From an uncultured Clostridia bacterium (GTDB lineage: Bacteria; Bacillota; Clostridia; Oscillospirales; Oscillospiraceae): 34,366 nucleotides of DNA. Shown here piece by piece: positions 7,082 through 18,153 of the stretch (positions are counted from its first letter, which is position 1; every line of letters starts with the position of its first letter). A program made the position numbers and the translations under genes. The stretch covers positions 1 to 34,366 of the forward strand of contig CAMFBN010000024.1 of NCBI GenBank assembly GCA_945948535.1. The letters run 5' to 3'. The notes beneath the pieces were generated by a model. That model had not been told where the DNA came from, did not search any database, and worked only from the letters and a program-made list of their open reading frames with translations.

Positions 7082-8739
7082 ACGTTCAGAATCGCACCCT
7101 TCGCGCCGCTGGACACCAGCGCGGCGTAGCGTTTCAGGTAACCGGACAGTTCCTTCTTCTTGGGGGTGAAGTTTGCCAGACGTTCCGCCATTTCTTCCTC
7201 GGAAATCTTCAGTTCCAGCTTATTGTTGGGAATATCGATGGAGATGATGTCGCCCTCCCGGACGATGCCGATGGGGCCGCCGGAGGCCGCTTCCGGGGAC
7301 ACGTGGCCGATGCAGGCGCCACGGGTTGCGCCGGAGAACCGTCCGTCGGTAATGAGGGCCACGGAATTTCCCAGACCCATGCCCATGATGGCAGAGGTGG
7401 GATTCAGCATTTCCCGCATACCGGGGCCGCCCTTGGGGCCTTCGTAGCGGATGACAACCACGTCGCCGGGGTGGATGTCCCCCGCGTTGATGGCGGCTTG
7501 GGCCTCCTCCTCGGATTCAAAGACCCGGGCGGGGCCTTCGTGCACCAGCATTTCCGGCAGCACCGCGCTGCGCTTGACTACGCTGCCCTCGGGAGCCAGA
7601 TTGCCCCGGAGCACGGCAATACCGCCGGTGGGGGAATAGGGGTTCTCTACCGTGCGGATAACGGAGGTGTCGTTGTTGACAGCGTCCGCGATGTTCTCGC
7701 CCAGCGTCTTTCCGGTGACGGTCATCACGGAGGTGTCCAGCAGATCCTTCTTGGTCAGCTCTTTCAGCACCGCGTACACGCCGCCGGCAGCGTTCAGGTC
7801 CTCCATATAGGTGGGGCCGGCGGGGGCCAGATGGCACAGATTGGGGGTCACGGCGCTGATTTCGTTGGCCATATCGAGGTTAAAGTCCACGCCGCATTCG
7901 TTGGCAATGGCGGGCAGGTGGAGCATGGAGTTGGTAGAGCAGCCCAGCGCCATGTCGGCGGTCAGAGCGTTGCGAATGGCGGCGGCGGTCATGATGTCCC
8001 GGGGCCGAATGTTTTTGCGAACCAGCTCCATAATCTGCATACCGGCGTGCTTGGCAAGCTCGATTCTCGCGGAGTACACGGCGGGAATGGTGCCGTTGCC
8101 TTTCAGGCCCATGCCCAGAACCTCCGTCAGGCAGTTCATGGAGTTGGCGGTGTACATGCCGGAGCAGGAGCCGCAGGTGGGGCAGGTGTTCTTTTCGCAG
8201 TAGGTAAGCCGGGCTTCGTCAATTCTTCCAGCGGTGTAAGCGCCCACGGCCTCGAACATACTGGAAAGGCTGGTTTTTTTGCCGTCTACCCGGCCTGCCA
8301 GCATGGGGCCGCCGCTGACGAAAATAGCGGGGATATTCACCCGGGCCGCTGCCATCAGCAGACCCGGCACGTTCTTGTCGCAGTTGGGCACCATGACCAC
8401 GCCGTCAAAGCCGTGGGCCTTCAGCATGGCCTCGGTGGAGTCGGCAATCAGGTCACGGGTGACGAGGGAATACTTCATGCCTTCGTGGCCCATGGCGATG
8501 CCGTCGCAGACGGCGATGGCGGGGAACACGATGGGGGTGCCGCCAGCCATGGCAACGCCCAGCTTCACGGCGTCCACGATTTTGTCCAGGTTCATGTGAC
8601 CGGGGACGATCTCGTTATAGGAGCTGACCACGGCGATGAGAGGGCGCTGCTGTTCTTCCTCTGTTAGGCCCAGGGCGTGGTACAGGCTGCGGTGGGTGGC
8701 GTTCTGGGGGCCGTTCACGACCTTGTCTTTCATCATCAT
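7078..8739 (-). CDS. ilvD: Dihydroxy-acid dehydratase
   Basis: Fe-S dehydratase that makes the 2-keto acids 2-oxoisovalerate and 3-methyl-2-oxovalerate in Val/Leu and Ile synthesis. At 553 residues it is full length. Cluster ligands are visible in PNCDKNVPG and in the [15 protein letters not shown] region. The C-terminal [19 protein letters not shown] is typical. Three consecutive ATG codons open the gene. The first is used here because AGGA lies about 9 bases upstream, but either of the next two is possible. A strong terminator separates it from ilvC, and no promoter fits in the short gap, so it may rely on read-through. The stop overlaps the ATPase start. Confidence 0.98.
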   Translation of the reverse strand: MMMKDKVVNGPQNATHRSLYHALGLTEEEQQRPLIAVVSSYNEIVPGHMNLDKIVDAVKLGVAMAGGTPIVFPAIAVCDGIAMGHEGMKYSLVTRDLIADSTEAMLKAHGFDGVVMVPNCDKNVPGLLMAAARVNIPAIFVSGGPMLAGRVDGKKTSLSSMFEAVGAYTAGRIDEARLTYCEKNTCPTCGSCSGMYTANSMNCLTEVLGMGLKGNGTIPAVYSARIELAKHAGMQIMELVRKNIRPRDIMTAAAIRNALTADMALGCSTNSMLHLPAIANECGVDFNLDMANEISAVTPNLCHLAPAGPTYMEDLNAAGGVYAVLKELTKKDLLDTSVMTVTGKTLGENIADAVNNDTSVIRTVENPYSPTGGIAVLRGNLAPEGSVVKRSAVLPEMLVHEGPARVFESEEEAQAAINAGDIHPGDVVVIRYEGPKGGPGMREMLNPTSAIMGMGLGNSVALITDGRFSGATRGACIGHVSPEAASGGPIGIVREGDIISIDIPNNKLELKISEEEMAERLANFTPKKKELSGYLKRYAALVSSGAKGAILNV

Positions 8740-8760
8740 AGGTTTTTCCTGCTTTCTGTG

Positions 8761-8807
8761 AAAATTGAAAAAATCATTGGGAGCCGGTGTGCACCGGCTC
8801 CCAATGA
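8761..8807 (-). terminator. Strong intrinsic terminator between ilvC and ilvD
   Basis: Perfect 16-base stem (8774-8789 with 8792-8807), two bases between the arms, followed on the minus strand by TTTTTT and further T-rich sequence. The stop of ilvC is 12 bases upstream. Confidence 0.93.
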
Positions 8808-8819
8808 CACCGTAGTAAC

Positions 8820-10019
<1,200 letters not shown>

Positions 10020-10021
<2 letters not shown>

Positions 10022-10526
10022 AGAGATTTGTGACCCGGCGGATGGTGGTGGCGCCCCGCTGGAGGGAGACGACGCCGGTGCGACAGATTTCCAGAATGCC
10101 GAAATCCTTCATGAGCGTCACAAAGTTGTCGATTTTCCGGCTGTCGCCGATCATCTGGATGATGATGGAATCCTTGGTGTAATCCACGATCTTGCCCTCG
10201 TAGGCATCGCTGGCGGCGCTGACTTCGCCCCGGACATTGGGGTCGTTTTTGACCTTAATGAGCAGCAGCTCCCGGTTTACGGTGTCCAGATTGTCCAGCT
10301 CCGCGATGGAAACCACGTCGGGAAGCTTGTAAAGCTGGTTGATGAGCTGCTCTTTCTTGATTTCATCGCCCTCGGACTGGACGGTGATCCGGGAGAATTC
10401 CTCGGATTCCGTCTCGGACACGGTCAGGGACGTGATATTGAACTGGCGGCGACGGAACATACTGGTGACCCGGTTCAGAACGCCGAACTGATTGTTGACC
10501 AGAATGGCTATGGTAAATTTCTTCAT
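10020..10526 (-). CDS. ilvN: Acetolactate synthase small (regulatory) subunit
   Basis: Regulatory subunit that stimulates IlvB and confers valine feedback in known homologues. An ACT domain fills about residues 1-75 (TIAILVNNQFGVLNRVTSMF, then RRRQFNITSLTV), followed by the ALS small-subunit C-terminal domain. The 168-residue length is typical. The ATG is 2 bases after the ilvB stop, with AAGGAT inside the end of ilvB as ribosome site, so the subunits are coupled. The stop codon lies in the edge of a heptad-repeat element, which means the element may have set or replaced the original 3' end. Confidence 0.97.
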
Positions 10527-10528
10527 GT

Positions 10529-12199
10529 TCAGTCACCGATCCTTGTAATGATATCGTCCATAGAACCGCCGGGGGGCAGCATGGGCAGCACAAACTCGTC
10601 CTTGTCGATGGCGCAGTCGATGAGATAAGGACCGTCGCAGGCGAAGGCTGCGGTCAGCGCGGTTTCCAGTTCCCCAAGGGTCAGCGCCCGGCTGGCCTGT
10701 GCGCCGAAAGCTTCTGCCAGCTTCACAAAGTCGGTTTGGCGGCTGTCCAGCGTGGTGTTGGAGTAGTGCTTGTCGAAGAACAGGGTCTGCCATTGGCGAA
10801 CCATGCCCAGCACGCTGTTGTTGAGAAGAAGAATCACCATGGGAACGTGGTTTGCGACCGCCGTTGCCAGCTCGTTCAGGTTCATGCCGAAGCTGCCGTC
10901 GCCGGTGACCAGCACGGTGCGCTCCCCGGTGCCCATGGCCGCGCCGATGGCGGCACCCATGCCGAAGCCCATGGTGCCCAGGCCGCCGCTGGAGAGGAAC
11001 CGGCGGCTGTTTTTCAGGTTCAGGTACTGGGCGGCCCACATCTGGTGCTGGCCCACGTCTGTCGCCACGGGGGTGTTCTCGCTTAAGTAGCGGTTCAGGG
11101 CACAGATGACGTTCCGGGGCGTCATGCCCTCCCGGCTGTCAAGGCCCGCCTGCTCTTCCACAATGAGCTGATCGATTTCCGCCTGCCATTCGGGGTGCTC
11201 GGTTTTTTGCAGTAGGGGAATCAGCTTTTGCAGGGTCTTCTTCACATCGCCGCGGAGGCCCTGTTCGGGCACCACGGTCTTACCCAGCTCCGCGCCGTCG
11301 ATGTCGATATGTACGATTTTGGCACCCACGGCGAATTTGGCCCGGTTGCCGGTGACCCGGTCGTTGAACCGGCAGCCCAGCGCGATGATACAGTCGGCGT
11401 GGTGCATGGCGGTGGAGCAGGCGTAGTGTCCGTGCATACCCTGCATACCCAGAAACCGGGGGTAGTCGGTGGGAACGCCGGAGATGCCCATTAAGGAGCA
11501 GCCGATGGGGGCGTCAATCAGCTCCGCCATTTGCAGCAGCTCGTCCTGGGCTTCGCTGGTGATGAGACCGCCGCCGAAGTAGAGGAAGGGCTTTTTTGCC
11601 GCGTTGATGGTGTCCGCCGCCTGCTGGATGCGGATGTCCTTGGCGGGGAAGGACTCGTCGGCGGCAACCGGCTCGGCAGGCTCGTAGTCGAATTTTGCCA
11701 CCTGCACATCCTTGGGAATGTCGATGAGCACGGGGCCGGGTCTGCCGGATTTTGCCAGCCGGAAGGCCTCTCGGATGGTGTCCGCCAGTTCCTCTACAGA
11801 GCCGACAAAGTAATTGTGCTTGGTAATGGGCAGGGTCACGCCGGTGATATCGATTTCCTGAAAGCCGTCGGTGCCGATGGTGGAATTGGGCACGTTGCCG
11901 GTGATGGCAACCAAAGGAACGGAGTCGAGATACGCCGTGGCGATGCCGGTGACCAGGTTGGTGGCTCCGGGGCCGGAGGTGGCGATGACCACGCCCACCT
12001 TGCCTGTAGCCCGGGCGTAGCCGTCGGCGGCGTGGGCCGCGCCCTGCTCGTGGGCGGTGAGGACGTGCTTCAATTCGTCCTGAAACTTATACAGGGAGTC
12101 ATAAATGTTGATGACCTGCCCGCCGGGATAGCCGAAGACGACATCCACGCCCTGCTCAATCAGGGTGCGAACGAGGATATCGGAGCCGGAAAGAAGCAT
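10529..12199 (-). CDS. ilvB: Acetolactate synthase large (catalytic) subunit
   Basis: ThDP- and FAD-dependent enzyme that condenses pyruvate with pyruvate or 2-oxobutyrate. It has 556 residues with three domains: an N-terminal ThDP Pyr domain with the catalytic Glu in AHEQGAAHAADGYARATG, a central FAD-type domain, and a C-terminal ThDP-PP domain with GDGSFGMNLNELATAV ... LLLNNS. The N-terminal SGPGATNLVTG is also conserved. The ribosome site (AAAGGATG) lies within the end of leuB, and the ATG follows the leuB stop by 4 bases. It is paired with ilvN downstream. Confidence 0.98.
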   Translation of the reverse strand: MLLSGSDILVRTLIEQGVDVVFGYPGGQVINIYDSLYKFQDELKHVLTAHEQGAAHAADGYARATGKVGVVIATSGPGATNLVTGIATAYLDSVPLVAITGNVPNSTIGTDGFQEIDITGVTLPITKHNYFVGSVEELADTIREAFRLAKSGRPGPVLIDIPKDVQVAKFDYEPAEPVAADESFPAKDIRIQQAADTINAAKKPFLYFGGGLITSEAQDELLQMAELIDAPIGCSLMGISGVPTDYPRFLGMQGMHGHYACSTAMHHADCIIALGCRFNDRVTGNRAKFAVGAKIVHIDIDGAELGKTVVPEQGLRGDVKKTLQKLIPLLQKTEHPEWQAEIDQLIVEEQAGLDSREGMTPRNVICALNRYLSENTPVATDVGQHQMWAAQYLNLKNSRRFLSSGGLGTMGFGMGAAIGAAMGTGERTVLVTGDGSFGMNLNELATAVANHVPMVILLLNNSVLGMVRQWQTLFFDKHYSNTTLDSRQTDFVKLAEAFGAQASRALTLGELETALTAAFACDGPYLIDCAIDKDEFVLPMLPPGGSMDDIITRIGD

Positions 12200-12203
12200 A
12201 GTA

Positions 12204-13292
12204 TCATCCTTTCTTCAAATTCTCTATAATCAATCTTCCCATTTCGGTGCATCCAACCAGGCTGCACTGGTGGGGAGCGCTGGGAAGAATGTCGGCGGTG
12301 CGGCAGCCGCTGTCCAGAACCTTGGAAACGGCGGCTTCGATGCAGTCCGCTTCCTCGGGCATATCAAAGGAGAAGCGCAGCATCATGGCGGCAGCGAGAA
12401 TCGTGCCGATGGGGTTGGCAATGTCACGGCCCGCAATGTCGGGAGCGGAGCCGTGGATGGGCTCATACAGGCCCCGGGTGCCGTCGCCCAGAGAGGAGGA
12501 GGGAATCATGCCGATGGAGCCGGTAATCATGGAGGCCTCGTCAGACAGAATGTCGCCGAACATATTTTCCGTGACGATTACATCAAACTGGCTGGGGTCT
12601 TTGACAATCTGCATGGCGCAGTTGTCCACCAGCATGTCGGACAGCTCCACGTCGGGGTATTCCTCCGCCAGCTCGTGCATGACTTTTTTCCACAGCCGGG
12701 AGGAATCCAGCACGTTGCTCTTTTCTACGCTGCAAAGGCGTTTCTTCCGCTTCCGGGCGGTTTCAAAGCCGATGCGGCCAATGCGGCGGATTTCGCTTTC
12801 GGTGTAACGAAGCTCGTCGATGGCGACGGGCTGGCCGTTTTCCGTGACGGTTTCGTGCCTGCCGAAGTAGATGCCGCCGATCAGCTCTCTTACAATAAGA
12901 AAATCGATGCTCTTATCTACAATTTCCTGTTTCAAAGGGGACGCAGATGCCAGCTGGGGCCAGATTTTGGCGGGGCGGTTGTTGCTGTAGACCCCCATCC
13001 CGGCCCGAAGCCGGAGAAGACCCTTCTCGGGCCGCATATTACCGGGGACGCCGTTCCACTTGGGGCCGCCCACCGCGCCCAGAAGAACGCTGTCGGAGGC
13101 CAGGCATTTGTCAAGCATTTCCTGGGGGAGCGGGTCACCGTACTTGTCGATGGCGTTGCCGCCCATGTCTACGTCGGTGTATTGAAAATCATGACCGTAA
13201 AGCGCTGCAATCCGGTCCAAAACCAGCTTGGCCTGCTCTACGATTTCCGGGCCGATGCCGTCTCCACGAATGAGCGCGATATTTCTTGTCAT
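12204..13292 (-). CDS. leuB: 3-isopropylmalate dehydrogenase
   Basis: NAD-dependent oxidative decarboxylase, the third step of leucine synthesis. The 362 residues fit the family. N-terminal IALIRGDGIGPEIVEQAK is diagnostic, followed by LLGAVGGPKW, the catalytic Tyr/Lys region, VTENMFGDILSDEASMI with metal-binding Asp residues, and the C-terminal NAD loop [18 protein letters not shown] in the end of leuD precedes the ATG by about 9 bases. The order leuA-leuC-leuD-leuB on the minus strand supports a single leucine transcript. Confidence 0.98.
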   Translation of the reverse strand: MTRNIALIRGDGIGPEIVEQAKLVLDRIAALYGHDFQYTDVDMGGNAIDKYGDPLPQEMLDKCLASDSVLLGAVGGPKWNGVPGNMRPEKGLLRLRAGMGVYSNNRPAKIWPQLASASPLKQEIVDKSIDFLIVRELIGGIYFGRHETVTENGQPVAIDELRYTESEIRRIGRIGFETARKRKKRLCSVEKSNVLDSSRLWKKVMHELAEEYPDVELSDMLVDNCAMQIVKDPSQFDVIVTENMFGDILSDEASMITGSIGMIPSSSLGDGTRGLYEPIHGSAPDIAGRDIANPIGTILAAAMMLRFSFDMPEEADCIEAAVSKVLDSGCRTADILPSAPHQCSLVGCTEMGRLIIENLKKG

Positions 13293-13296
13293 ATTA

Positions 13297-13782
13297 TCAC
13301 ATCTCCTTCAAGGATGCAAGCAGTCCGCCCTTTTTTATGATGTTTTGGATAAATTCCGGGAAGGGCTCGGCCTGATAGGTTTTTCCGGATGTGTGGTCGA
13401 TGATGATGCCGGTGTCAAAATCCACACTGACGGTGTCTCCAGCTTGAATCTCCTCGGCGGCAGCTTCACATTCCAGAATGGGCAGGCCGATGTTGATGGC
13501 GTTGCGGTAGAAAATCCGGGCGAAGGACTTGGCGATGACGCAGCCGGTGCCGCAGGTCTTGATGACGAGAGGTGCGTGCTCCCGGGAGGAGCCGCAGCCG
13601 AAGTTCCAGCCCGCCACCATCACGTCGCCGGGCTGGACACGGTTTACATAATCAGCGTCAATATCCTCCATGCAGTGCTTTGACAGTTCCTTGGCGTCGG
13701 GGGTGTTTAAGTACCGGGCGGGGATGATCACATCGGTATCCACGTTGTCGGGATATTTGAAAACGGTTCCCTTGGTATTCAT
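13297..13782 (-). CDS. leuD: 3-isopropylmalate dehydratase small subunit
   Basis: Swivelling-domain subunit that pairs with LeuC to isomerise 2- to 3-isopropylmalate. The 161-residue length marks the short, archaeal-like LeuD group, which matches the short LeuC next to it. Motifs include [15 protein letters not shown] and the substrate-binding [18 protein letters not shown] overlaps the last codons of leuC, and the ATG follows its stop by 3 bases. The subunits are therefore translated together. Confidence 0.97.
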   Translation of the reverse strand: MNTKGTVFKYPDNVDTDVIIPARYLNTPDAKELSKHCMEDIDADYVNRVQPGDVMVAGWNFGCGSSREHAPLVIKTCGTGCVIAKSFARIFYRNAINIGLPILECEAAAEEIQAGDTVSVDFDTGIIIDHTSGKTYQAEPFPEFIQNIIKKGGLLASLKEM

Positions 13783-13785
13783 GGC

Positions 13786-15045
13786 TCAGACCTCCTTGGG
13801 ATATGTGATATAGCCCGTGAGGGCGGAAGCGGCGGCAGTGGCGGGGCTGGCGAGGTAGACCTCGCTGTCCACGTGGCCCATGCGGCCCACGAAATTCCGG
13901 TTGGTGGTGGCGATACACCGTTCTCCGGCGGCGAGAATGCCCATGTAGCCGCCCAGGCAGGGCCCGCAGGTGGGGGTGGAGACCACCGCACCCGCGTCAA
14001 TGAAGGCGGTAACATAGCCGCGCTGAACACATTCCTTATAAATCTGCATGGTGGCGGGGATGATGATGCAGCGCACGCCGGGAGCAACGGTATTGCCATT
14101 TAAGGTCTTGTAAGCGGCTTCCATATCCTCCATACGCCCGTTGGTGCAGCTGCCGATGACCACCTGATCGATTTTGATATGGCCCAGCTCGGCGGCGGGG
14201 CGGGTGTTCTCCGGCAGGTGGGGGCAGGCCACGGTGGGAACAATTTCTGACAGGTCAATGTCAATGGTCTGCTCGTAAACGGCATCCGGGTCGGCCTCGA
14301 AAATCTTGGGGGTACGCTCGCTGCGGCCTTCCAGATAGGAAAGGGTCACATCGTCCACGGGGAAAATGCCGTTTTTCGCACCGGCTTCGATGGCCATGTT
14401 GCAGATGCACAGCCGGTCGTCCATGGAAAGGCTGGCAACGCCCGGCCCGGTAAACTCCATGGACTTGTACAATGCGCCGTCCACGCCGATTTTGCCGATA
14501 ATGGAGAGAATTACGTCCTTGCCGCTGCAATTCGCGGGGAGTTTTCCGGTCAGCTGGAACCGGATAGCGGCGGGAACCTTGAACCAGGCTTCGCCGGTTG
14601 CCATGCCCGCTGCCATGTCGGTGGAACCCACGCCGGTGGAGAAGGCCCCCAGGGCGCCGTAGGTGCAGGTGTGGCTGTCCGCGCCGATGATGCAGTCGCC
14701 GGCGGTGACCACACCCTGTTCGGGAAGCAATGCGTGCTCGATGCCCATTTTGCCCACGTCATAGAAGTGGCTGACGCAGTGGGCGCAGGCAAATTCCCGG
14801 CACTGCTTACTCTGCTGGGCCGCCTTGATGTCCTTGTTGGGGACAAAGTGGTCAAGGACGATGGCGATTTTGTCCTTGTCAAATACAGAACTGAATCCGT
14901 TCTTCGTAAACTCGTTGATGGCCACGGGGGTGGTGATGTCGTTGCCCAGCACGATGTCCAGCTTGGCCCGGATCAGCTGACCGGGATTTACGGTTTCCAG
15001 CCCCGCGTGGGCCGCGAGAATTTTCTGTGTTAATGTCATGCCCAT
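13786..15045 (-). CDS. leuC: 3-isopropylmalate dehydratase large subunit
   Basis: Aconitase-superfamily [4Fe-4S] subunit, 419 residues, in the short LeuC/HacA-like group. Active-site [13 protein letters not shown] lies in the first third. The cluster Cys residues are in [11 protein letters not shown] and GPCLGGYMG, with a downstream [16 protein letters not shown]. Either MGMTLTQ or the internal MTLTQ could be the start. The first is used because GTGAGGT lies about 6 bases before it. It follows leuA by about 9 bases and precedes leuD. Confidence 0.97.
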   Translation of the reverse strand: MGMTLTQKILAAHAGLETVNPGQLIRAKLDIVLGNDITTPVAINEFTKNGFSSVFDKDKIAIVLDHFVPNKDIKAAQQSKQCREFACAHCVSHFYDVGKMGIEHALLPEQGVVTAGDCIIGADSHTCTYGALGAFSTGVGSTDMAAGMATGEAWFKVPAAIRFQLTGKLPANCSGKDVILSIIGKIGVDGALYKSMEFTGPGVASLSMDDRLCICNMAIEAGAKNGIFPVDDVTLSYLEGRSERTPKIFEADPDAVYEQTIDIDLSEIVPTVACPHLPENTRPAAELGHIKIDQVVIGSCTNGRMEDMEAAYKTLNGNTVAPGVRCIIIPATMQIYKECVQRGYVTAFIDAGAVVSTPTCGPCLGGYMGILAAGERCIATTNRNFVGRMGHVDSEVYLASPATAAASALTGYITYPKEV

Positions 15046-15054
15046 GATGATACC

Positions 15055-16719
15055 TCACTTGTTCGTCATATTATTGAACGCACCCACCAGCGCGCTGGCG
15101 CTGGCTTTGATGATATCGGTGTCCGTGCCCGCACCCCAGAACATGGTGCCGTTCGTGCTTTCCAGACCGATGTAGGCGGCGGCGGTGGAGCCGGAGCTGC
15201 GCTCCTGCACACTGTGCTCGGTGTAGACCTTTAATGTGTAGCTGGCGCCGGTGTAGGCTTTCAGGGCGTTGCTCACCGCGTCCAGAGAGCCGTTGCCCCG
15301 GCTCTGCACGGTGGCCTCCCGCCCGTGGCGCAGGAAGGTGACAATGGCTTCCACATTTTCCCCATGCTGGGTAAAGTGCAGGCTGGAGATTGCCAGCGGG
15401 CTGCGGACGTTCAGATAGCAGTCCATGAAGATGGCGAGAACGTCTTCGGCTTTCAGCTCCCGGTGATCGTGGTCGGACACGGCCTTGCACTGGTAACTCA
15501 GGTGCTCCCGCATCTTGGGCGGCAGGATGTAGCCGTAGGCCTGTTCCAGCAGGTAGCCGATACCGCCCTTGCCGCTCTGAGAGTTGACCCGGATGACGTC
15601 GGCGTCGTACGTTCTGCTGATATCCTGTGGGTCCACCGGCAGGTAGGGCACCGTCCACCGGTGAAGATTCTTTTCCTTCCGCCACTGCATACCCTTGGCG
15701 ATGGCGTCCTGATGGGAGCCGGAGAAAGCGGCGAAGACCAGCGCGCCTGCGTAGGGGCTGCGCTCATAGACGTGCATCCGGGTGCAGTCCTCATAGGTCT
15801 TGCAGATGGCGGGCATGTCGGAAAAGTCCAGTTCCGGGTCAACGCCGTGGGAGTACATGTTCATGGCAAGCGTGATGATGTCCACGTTGCCGGTGCGCTC
15901 GCCGTTGCCGAAGAGGGTGCCCTCCACCCGGTCGGCACCGGCAAGCAACGCAAGTTCCGTATCCGCTACGCCGGTGCCCCGGTCATTGTGGGGGTGCAGG
16001 GAGAGGGTGACGTACTCCCGGTACTTGAGGTTCTCACTCATGTACTCCACCTGACTGGCGTAAATGTGGGGCATACTCATTTCCACGGTGACGGGCAGGT
16101 TGATAATGACGTTATTGTCCGGGCCGGGCTCCAAAACATCCAGAACCGCGTTGCAGACCTCCAAAGCGTACTCCGGCTCCGTGCCGGTGAAGCTTTCGGG
16201 GGAATACTCGAAGCGGAAGTTACCTTCATATTCCGCAGCCAGCCGTTTGACAAGCTTCGCGCCCTCCACGGCAATCTGCTTGATTTCCTCCTTGCTCTTG
16301 CGGAACACCTGCTCCCGCTGGGCCACGGATACGGAATTGTAGAAGTGAATAATGGCGCTGGGCGCGCCCTTGCAGGCATCGAAGGTCTTGCGGATGATGT
16401 GCTCCCGGCACTGGGTCAGCACCTGAACGGACACATCCTTGGGAATCATGTTGTTCTCGATCAGGGTGCGCAGGAACTCGTATTCCGTTTCGGAGGCGGC
16501 GGGGAAGCCCACCTCAATTTCCTTGAAGCCGATGGCAAGCAGCATATGGTAAAATTCCAGCTTCTCTTCCAGACTCATGGGGATCACCAGACTCTGGTTG
16601 CCGTCCCGCAGGTCCACGCTGCACCATTGGGGGGCTTTTTCAATGTGATCTCGCTGAACCCATTTGTAGTGGCTCCCCGGGGCAGGGTGGTAGCCGATTG
16701 CGTATTTGCTGGTATCCAT
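15055..16719 (-). CDS. leuA: 2-isopropylmalate synthase (long form)
   Basis: Condenses acetyl-CoA with 2-oxoisovalerate, the first committed step of leucine synthesis. At 554 residues it belongs to the long LeuA group seen in actinobacteria and fungi, with N-terminal YHPAPGSHYKWVQRDHIEKA instead of the shorter form's start. The HMGL-like TIM barrel shows DLRDGNQSL, with its metal-binding Asp, and the metal-binding SLHPHNDRGTG. The last ~120 residues are the leucine-binding regulatory domain, so feedback inhibition is expected. AAGGAG lies about 9 bases before the ATG. A heptad-repeat element fills the gap to ilvA. Confidence 0.97.
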   Translation of the reverse strand: MDTSKYAIGYHPAPGSHYKWVQRDHIEKAPQWCSVDLRDGNQSLVIPMSLEEKLEFYHMLLAIGFKEIEVGFPAASETEYEFLRTLIENNMIPKDVSVQVLTQCREHIIRKTFDACKGAPSAIIHFYNSVSVAQREQVFRKSKEEIKQIAVEGAKLVKRLAAEYEGNFRFEYSPESFTGTEPEYALEVCNAVLDVLEPGPDNNVIINLPVTVEMSMPHIYASQVEYMSENLKYREYVTLSLHPHNDRGTGVADTELALLAGADRVEGTLFGNGERTGNVDIITLAMNMYSHGVDPELDFSDMPAICKTYEDCTRMHVYERSPYAGALVFAAFSGSHQDAIAKGMQWRKEKNLHRWTVPYLPVDPQDISRTYDADVIRVNSQSGKGGIGYLLEQAYGYILPPKMREHLSYQCKAVSDHDHRELKAEDVLAIFMDCYLNVRSPLAISSLHFTQHGENVEAIVTFLRHGREATVQSRGNGSLDAVSNALKAYTGASYTLKVYTEHSVQERSSGSTAAAYIGLESTNGTMFWGAGTDTDIIKASASALVGAFNNMTNK

Positions 16720-16751
16720 ATGCGTATCTCCTTTTTGCTTACGCTGTAAGC

Positions 16752-16862
16752 AATTGACAATTTACAATTGACAGTTGACAATTGTGGTGTCCCTGCGGGA
16801 CGAATTGAATTTATCCCGAAGGGATTCCTTAATTGTCAACTGTTCATTGTCAATTGCCAATT
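16752..16862. repeat. Heptad-arm palindromic element, type 1, copy C (core inverted)
   Basis: The arms are AATTGAC/AGTTGAC heptamers and AATTGTC-type heptamers. The core order is CCCTGCGGG first and CCCGAAGGG second, the reverse of copies A and B, so this copy sits in the opposite orientation. It lies between ilvA and leuA and is followed on the plus strand by a few bases (TTTGCGCGCAGCGCA) before the ilvA stop. Confidence 0.9.
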
Positions 16863-16879
16863 TGCGCGCAGCGCATTAT

Positions 16880-18073
16880 TTATACTATCTTAAACCCTGC
16901 GTCTTTCAGCGCCTGGGTGATCTGCTGAACGTGGTCATAGTTCCGGGTCTCCAGCGTCAGCCGCAGATAGCAGCCGTTGATGGACTCGGTTTCGCCGTTG
17001 CGCTCGTGGTGGACGGAAATCACGTTGCCGCCGCACTGGGCGATGATCCGGGACACATCCATGAGCTGGCCGGGCTTGTCCACCAGCTCGATGAGCAGGT
17101 TGGTGGTGCGCCCGGACTTCATCAGGCCCCGGTCAATGACCCGGGACAGGCTGGTCACGTCGATGTTGCCACCGGAAATCAGGCTGACCACTTTCTTGCC
17201 CTCAATGGGAAACTTGTGGAACATGGCGGCGGCCACGGAGACCGCGCCCGCGCCCTCGGCGATCATTTTCTGCTTTTCAATCAGGGCAAGGATGGCGGCG
17301 GCGATTTCATCCTCGGTGACGAGGGCGATGTCGTCCACGTAATTCCTGACCATTTCATAGGTGATTTCCCCGGGCTTCTTCACGGCGATGCCGTCGGCAA
17401 TGGTGGAGACTTTGTCGAGGGCTTCCATGTGGCCGTGGTTCACGGCGTTGAACATACTGGGGGCTCCCGCCGCCTGCACACCGTAGACCTTGACGTGGGG
17501 GCTGATGGACTTGATGGCGCAGGCCACGCCGGAGATCAGACCGCCGCCGCCGATGGGCACGATCACCGCGTCCACGTCGCTCATTTCGTTCATGATTTCC
17601 AGACCGATGGTGCCCTGTCCGGCAATGACGTATTCGTCGTCAAAGGGATGAACGAAGGTGTAGCCCCGTTCCTCTTTCAGCTCCAAGGCCCTATTGTAGG
17701 CGTCGTCATAGACACCGGGCACCAGACAGACCTGTGCGCCGTAACCTTTCGTTGCTTCCACCTTGGAGATGGGGGCGGTGTCCGGCAGGCAGATCAGGGA
17801 GGAAATGCCGCACTTGCTGGCGGCCAGGGCCACGCCCTGGGCGTGGTTTCCGGCGGAGCAGGCGATGACACCCTTGGCTTTTTCTTCGTCCGACAGCATG
17901 GCGATCTTGTAGCCGGAGCCGCGGAGCTTAAAGGAGCCGGTTTTTTGCAGACACTCGGGCTTTAAGTACAGCTTGCAGTCCTCGGCGATGCCGTAGGCCT
18001 TGGCTAAGGGGGTGGGACGGATGATGTCCTTCAGGATCACGGAGGCGTGGAAGATTTTGTCGATCGTTACCAT
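16880..18073 (-). CDS. ilvA: Threonine ammonia-lyase (threonine deaminase)
   Basis: PLP enzyme that turns threonine into 2-oxobutyrate and ammonia, the entry to isoleucine. The 397-residue protein has a fold-type II catalytic domain with the PLP Lys49 in GSFKLRG and the phosphate loop GGGG at 175-178. One C-terminal ACT domain follows, from about 325 (LLIELVDKPGQLMDVSRII). This single-ACT form differs from the two-ACT form of enterobacteria, so effector response may differ. AAAGGAAAG precedes the ATG by about 10 bases. A T-box leader lies directly upstream. Confidence 0.96.
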   Translation of the reverse strand: MVTIDKIFHASVILKDIIRPTPLAKAYGIAEDCKLYLKPECLQKTGSFKLRGSGYKIAMLSDEEKAKGVIACSAGNHAQGVALAASKCGISSLICLPDTAPISKVEATKGYGAQVCLVPGVYDDAYNRALELKEERGYTFVHPFDDEYVIAGQGTIGLEIMNEMSDVDAVIVPIGGGGLISGVACAIKSISPHVKVYGVQAAGAPSMFNAVNHGHMEALDKVSTIADGIAVKKPGEITYEMVRNYVDDIALVTEDEIAAAILALIEKQKMIAEGAGAVSVAAAMFHKFPIEGKKVVSLISGGNIDVTSLSRVIDRGLMKSGRTTNLLIELVDKPGQLMDVSRIIAQCGGNVISVHHERNGETESINGCYLRLTLETRNYDHVQQITQALKDAGFKIV

Positions 18074-18113
18074 TTTTTATCTCTTTCCTTTCCGGTATTG
18101 AAGAATTAGGGTT

Positions 18114-18153
18114 AAAAAAACGCCCTGCCTCTTCAATCCTAAAGAGACAGGGC
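18114..18153 (-). terminator. T-box controlled terminator
   Basis: Stem GCCCTGTCTCTT / AAGAGGCAGGGC with an 8-base loop and a T7 tract on the minus strand. It lies downstream of the T-box sequence, as expected for a terminator/antiterminator switch. Confidence 0.92.

Noticed and set aside
7303..8667. A long plus-strand open frame opposite ilvD
   Set aside because: A mirror of ilvD codon bias, rich in His and Gly, with no family motif.
15325..16749. A long plus-strand open frame opposite leuA
   Set aside because: Antisense to leuA with no start signal and no recognisable motif.
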